From Caldifarciminota bacterium (GTDB lineage: Bacteria; WOR-3; Hydrothermia; WGAB01), in the NCBI GenBank assembly GCA_015489295.1, contig WGAB01000211.1:1-8758 (forward strand): a stretch of 8,758 bases of DNA. Reading direction: 5' to 3'. Below are positions 6,084 to 8,758 of the stretch, in pieces (position 1 is the first letter of the stretch; each line of letters opens with the position of its first letter). The notes under the pieces were generated by a model. The model was not told the origin of the DNA. It saw nothing but the letters and a program-made list of their open reading frames with translations, and did not search any database. The translations under genes were made by a program, and so were the position numbers.

Positions 6084-8351
6084 ATGAACGTACTCGTGTG
6101 GGTAGGACTTTTGTTGTTCGGATGGACCGCCCAATCCGTTACCGTCGAAGGGCTCCGCTGGAACTCCCAGGAAGGCGTCCTGAACCGCTTTGGCATCACC
6201 CCTGGCAGCTCCTTTGACCTGGAAACCGTACGGGAAGGACTCCGTCGCCTGTACCGTTCCGGCCTGTTTCAGGACCTTTCGGTAACCGTGGAACTCACCC
6301 CCTCCGGCAACGCCCGCATCGTGCTGAAGGTTCAGGAAAACCCTCGCCTCGGCAACCTGGTATTCGAAGGGAACCATGCCATCTCCTCGAAAACCCTGCG
6401 GGACACCCTCAAGGCCCGCCGGGGCATGTACCTCTCGTTCCAGCGCCTGGCCCGGTGGCAACGGACCATCGAGGGCCTGTACCACACTCGAGGGTACACC
6501 CGGGCCAGGGTCACCTACGAAATCACTCCTCCCGATTCCCAGGGCTTTGCCGATCTCATCTTCCACATTGAAGAGGGCAAGGTGTACCCCATCCGCAAAA
6601 TCGAGATCGTGGGGAACCGGCACTTTTCCGACGAGGTTCTGGAGGTCCTCCTGAAAAACCGGGAAAAACGTTGGTACCGCAAGGCCCGGTTCCTGCCTGA
6701 GGAGTGGCCCCGCGACCTGGAACGCATCGTGGAGTTCTACCAGCAGCACGGCTTTCCCAAGGCCCGGGTGGACTCCACCCACTTTGACTACCGTGACGAC
6801 GGCCTCTACATCACCGTGTACCTCACCGAGGGGCCCCGCTACTGGTTCGGCAACACCGATTTCGCCGGCAACCGGGTGTTCAGCACCGAGGTCCTGCGGC
6901 AGCACGTGGACCTCCGCCGCGACCGACCGCCGGTATCCGAACTGCTCAAGAAACTCATCGGCAAAAGTACCTACGTGCCCGGGGTGTATCGCAAGGACCG
7001 GATCCAGGAGGCCATCGCCACCATCGCCGGCCTGTACGGGGATTCCGGTTACCTCTACGTGCAGGTGGTGCCTGAGGAACGGCTTCGCAACGACTCCATC
7101 ATCGATGTGGTGTTCCATATCTCCGAGGGTGAGCGGGTGAAGGTGCGAAAGGTCAACATCGTGGGCAACACCAAAACCTACGAGAGTGTGATCCGGCGGG
7201 AAATCGACCTTCTGCCCAACCACTACTTCTCCCGGTACCTGGCGGTCAAGAGCCAGCGCGACCTGTTTTACCTGAACTACTTCGAGAACGTGCTGCTCAA
7301 CTTCGCTCCCACCGAGGACTCGGGCTTCGTGGACGTCATTTTCGAGGTCAAGGAAAAGCCCACGGGCCAGATGGGGATCGGCGCGAGTTACTCGGCCACC
7401 TACGGCCCCTCCCTGTACCTGAACCTGCAGAACCCCAACTTCCTGGGCCGGGGCCAGCAGGTCAACGCTCTGGTGGAATACGGCTCCCGGCGCCGGAACG
7501 TGCAGCTGGGCTTCACGGAGCCTTACCTCCTGGGCAAGCCCCGATCGCTGGGGATCGAGGGCCACGATCTCACCACCTACCTGCCCGAGTACAGCACCCG
7601 CCGCATTGGCGGGTCCATCACCTACGGCCAGCGCCTGTGGAACGACTACTGGCGTGCCACCGTGGGGTATCAGCTGGAAATGATCCGGGTGTTCAACATC
7701 GCCGACACCCTGCGCCACCTCCCCTCCCTGCGGGATTGGGTGGAGGACGAGTACCGCTGGACCTCCAAGATCTCCACGGGCATCACCTACGATTCCCGCG
7801 ATCGCATCTTCAACGCCACCCAGGGGCTTCGGGCCTCGTACCGCCTGGACTTCGCCGGAGGGCCGCTGCTCGGGGATGTGCACTACCACAAGCACCTGGC
7901 CAACTTCTCGGTGTACGCCAACTGGCAAAAGAAGTACATCGGCATGGCCCTGCTCCGGCTGGGGTACCTGGGTGGGCTGCGGAAACTCTCGGATGTGCCC
8001 TTCTACGAGCGGTTCTACCTGGGGGACATCGGGCCCTACGGCCTGCGCGGCTTCTCCTGGCGCAGTATCACTCCCATCGAAACCCCGCCGAACGTGGGCG
8101 GCCGGGTGTTCGGGATCCTCACCCTGGAAGCCCGGTACCGGGTGTCCGAAAGCATGTACCTGCTGAGCTTCCTGGATATCGGCAACACCTGGGAGAACAT
8201 CACCTACTTTGACCCCTGGCGCCTGAAGAAGGGCGTGGGCGTGGGCATCCGCATGGAGGTGCCCATGATGGGGGTGGTGGGCTTTGACCTGGCTTACAGC
8301 ATCAACGATCGGAAATGGATGCCCCATGTGCAGTTCGGCACGGGGTTTTAA
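6084..8351 (+). CDS. bamA: BamA, outer-membrane protein assembly factor (Omp85)
   Basis: This 755-residue protein is the central insertase that folds beta-barrel proteins into the outer membrane. Residues 1-18 form a short hydrophobic signal peptide, with likely cleavage after TAQS. Five POTRA domains follow at about 19-86, 87-166, 167-251, 252-350 and 351-425. Each later one opens with a strand and a GN turn (VFEGNHAIS, EIVGNRHFS, DFAGNRVFS, NIVGNTKTYES). The last carries the IRREIDL helix typical of POTRA5. The Bac_surface_Ag beta-barrel covers about 429-755. It includes an LRGF motif (654-657), the conserved RGF/Y of loop 6 that plugs the barrel, and ends in an aromatic beta-signal (HVQFGTGF). 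Five POTRAs and this length separate it from TamA (three) and from shorter Omp85 relatives. No bamB-E, skp or lpxD gene is next to it, unlike the usual proteobacterial setting. Instead it sits between clpC and an htrA-like gene, 21 nt before the latter. Confidence 0.95.
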   Translation: MNVLVWVGLLLFGWTAQSVTVEGLRWNSQEGVLNRFGITPGSSFDLETVREGLRRLYRSGLFQDLSVTVELTPSGNARIVLKVQENPRLGNLVFEGNHAISSKTLRDTLKARRGMYLSFQRLARWQRTIEGLYHTRGYTRARVTYEITPPDSQGFADLIFHIEEGKVYPIRKIEIVGNRHFSDEVLEVLLKNREKRWYRKARFLPEEWPRDLERIVEFYQQHGFPKARVDSTHFDYRDDGLYITVYLTEGPRYWFGNTDFAGNRVFSTEVLRQHVDLRRDRPPVSELLKKLIGKSTYVPGVYRKDRIQEAIATIAGLYGDSGYLYVQVVPEERLRNDSIIDVVFHISEGERVKVRKVNIVGNTKTYESVIRREIDLLPNHYFSRYLAVKSQRDLFYLNYFENVLLNFAPTEDSGFVDVIFEVKEKPTGQMGIGASYSATYGPSLYLNLQNPNFLGRGQQVNALVEYGSRRRNVQLGFTEPYLLGKPRSLGIEGHDLTTYLPEYSTRRIGGSITYGQRLWNDYWRATVGYQLEMIRVFNIADTLRHLPSLRDWVEDEYRWTSKISTGITYDSRDRIFNATQGLRASYRLDFAGGPLLGDVHYHKHLANFSVYANWQKKYIGMALLRLGYLGGLRKLSDVPFYERFYLGDIGPYGLRGFSWRSITPIETPPNVGGRVFGILTLEARYRVSESMYLLSFLDIGNTWENITYFDPWRLKKGVGVGIRMEVPMMGVVGFDLAYSINDRKWMPHVQFGTGF

Positions 8352-8357
8352 ACCAAA

Positions 8358-8365
8358 AGGAGGTG
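8358..8365 (+). promoter_or_regulatory. Near-perfect ribosome binding site of the htrA-like gene
   Basis: AGGAGGTG, preceded by AAAA, lies 7 nt before the ATG at 8373. It is the closest match to the anti-Shine-Dalgarno sequence in the window and supports this start. It also predicts efficient independent translation despite the 21-nt gap to bamA. Confidence 0.85.
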
Positions 8366-8372
8366 TTGGGAC

Positions 8373-8758
8373 ATGCTGAAACGCGCGATCCTGGCCGTCA
8401 GCATGCTCGCCCTCGGCATCGTGCTGGGCGTGATCTTCACGGCCGAACTCGGATGGCACGCCAGAACCGAGGCAGAAGATACCGCGACCGTGACCCTGAC
8501 CCCGAGCCCCGGGGTGCCGGCACCCCCCGGCTGTGAACGTCCCTTCGCCAAGGCCATTGAGGCGGTGGTTCCCGCGGTGGTCAACGTGTCCACCGAGCAT
8601 GTGTTCAAACATCCGCCCATTCAGGGAAGCCCCTTTGAGGAGTTTTTCCGGGAGTTCTTCAAGGACTTTCCGCCCATGCCGGAGAGGACCCGGAGCCTGG
8701 GCTCCGGCTTCATCTTCCTCAAAAAGGACGGCTACTACTACATCCTCACCAACAACCA
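8373..8758 (+). CDS. HtrA/DegP-like trypsin-type serine protease, N-terminal part (3' end outside window)
   Basis: The frame runs off the right edge after 128 complete codons, so no stop is seen. Residues 1-25 (MLKRAILAVSML...) are a basic start plus one hydrophobic helix. This could be a signal peptide or an uncleaved anchor; I see no convincing AxA cleavage site. A Thr/Pro-rich linker follows (about 36-53), then FAKAIEAVVPAVVNVST (58-74), the usual beginning of HtrA protease domains. An LA-loop-like segment PFEEFFREFF (87-96) and LGSGFI (109-114) come next. The last readable residues are ILTNN plus the first two bases of a CA codon, which matches the TNNH motif bearing the catalytic His. 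Catalytic Asp and Ser and any PDZ domains lie beyond the window. HtrA proteins degrade or refold damaged envelope proteins in the periplasm, which suits its place behind bamA. DegP, DegQ and DegS types cannot be distinguished here. Confidence 0.92.
   Translation, partial: MLKRAILAVSMLALGIVLGVIFTAELGWHARTEAEDTATVTLTPSPGVPAPPGCERPFAKAIEAVVPAVVNVSTEHVFKHPPIQGSPFEEFFREFFKDFPPMPERTRSLGSGFIFLKKDGYYYILTNN
8511..8526 (+). repeat. 16-bp perfect palindrome in the linker of the htrA-like gene
   Basis: GGGGTGCCGGCACCCC reads identically on both strands and lies in codons for the Pro/Gly/Val/Ala linker of the protease. As RNA it could form a 6-bp stem with a 4-nt loop. In such a GC-rich window a palindrome of this length could be chance. 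No function is claimed. Confidence 0.4.

Noticed and set aside
4260..8612. A 1450-codon open frame on the minus strand, opposite clpC, bamA and the start of the htrA-like gene
   Set aside because: Its codons are the exact reverse complements of the plus-strand codons, because all three genes share one frame. In that register a stop appears only where the sense genes use TTA, CTA or TCA, which this G/C-ending codon bias avoids. It ends exactly at a CTA leucine codon of clpC (4260-4262). The His/Gly/Gln/Pro-rich product matches no family, while the sense genes are unmistakable.
1..8758. Mobile elements, CRISPR arrays, tRNA or other RNA genes, toxin-antitoxin or defence systems
   Set aside because: No repeat arrays, terminal inverted repeats, transposase motifs or cloverleaf sequences were seen on reading both strands. 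The window is filled by housekeeping and envelope genes.

Overview
The window is a compact, GC-rich stretch of a bacterial chromosome. All recognisable genes are on the plus strand, with almost no intergenic DNA and strong use of G/C-ending codons. An outer-membrane insertase (BamA) with a C-terminal aromatic residue and the start of an HtrA/Deg-type protease indicate a diderm (Gram-negative-type) organism. The ClpC is of the Firmicutes/cyanobacterial type (two N-domain repeats plus a UVR-like middle segment) rather than ClpA. Together with a YfgM-like anchored TPR protein, this suggests an uncultured or deeply branching diderm, perhaps thermophilic. I cannot name the lineage from the sequence, and the thermophily suggestion is weak.

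Left part (1-1778): the 3' end of a DUF47/PhoU-like gene, one base apart from a PiT-family phosphate transporter. These form a classic regulator-transporter pair. The PiT protein carries an unusual hydrophilic C-terminal extension of about 160 residues.

Middle (1790-2770): an RluD/RluC-type 23S rRNA pseudouridine synthase. It has no visible Shine-Dalgarno sequence, and a TATAAT box lies 10 nt before its ATG.

Right part (2831-8758): a consensus sigma-70-like promoter (TTGACA, 18 bp, TATAAT) stands just upstream of four genes separated by only 27, 39 and 21 nt. They are a membrane-anchored TPR protein, the ClpC unfoldase, BamA, and the N-terminal part of an HtrA/DegP-like protease whose sequence ends inside the catalytic-histidine codon. 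This looks like one transcription unit combining cytoplasmic protein quality control, outer-membrane protein assembly and periplasmic proteolysis.

I see no tRNA, rRNA, CRISPR, insertion sequence or phage element, and no convincing intrinsic terminator. No gene-free stretch exceeds about 110 bases. Nothing here amounts to a clearly undescribed system. The most interesting points are the gene order of the right-hand operon, the PiT extension, and the short or absent mRNA leaders.
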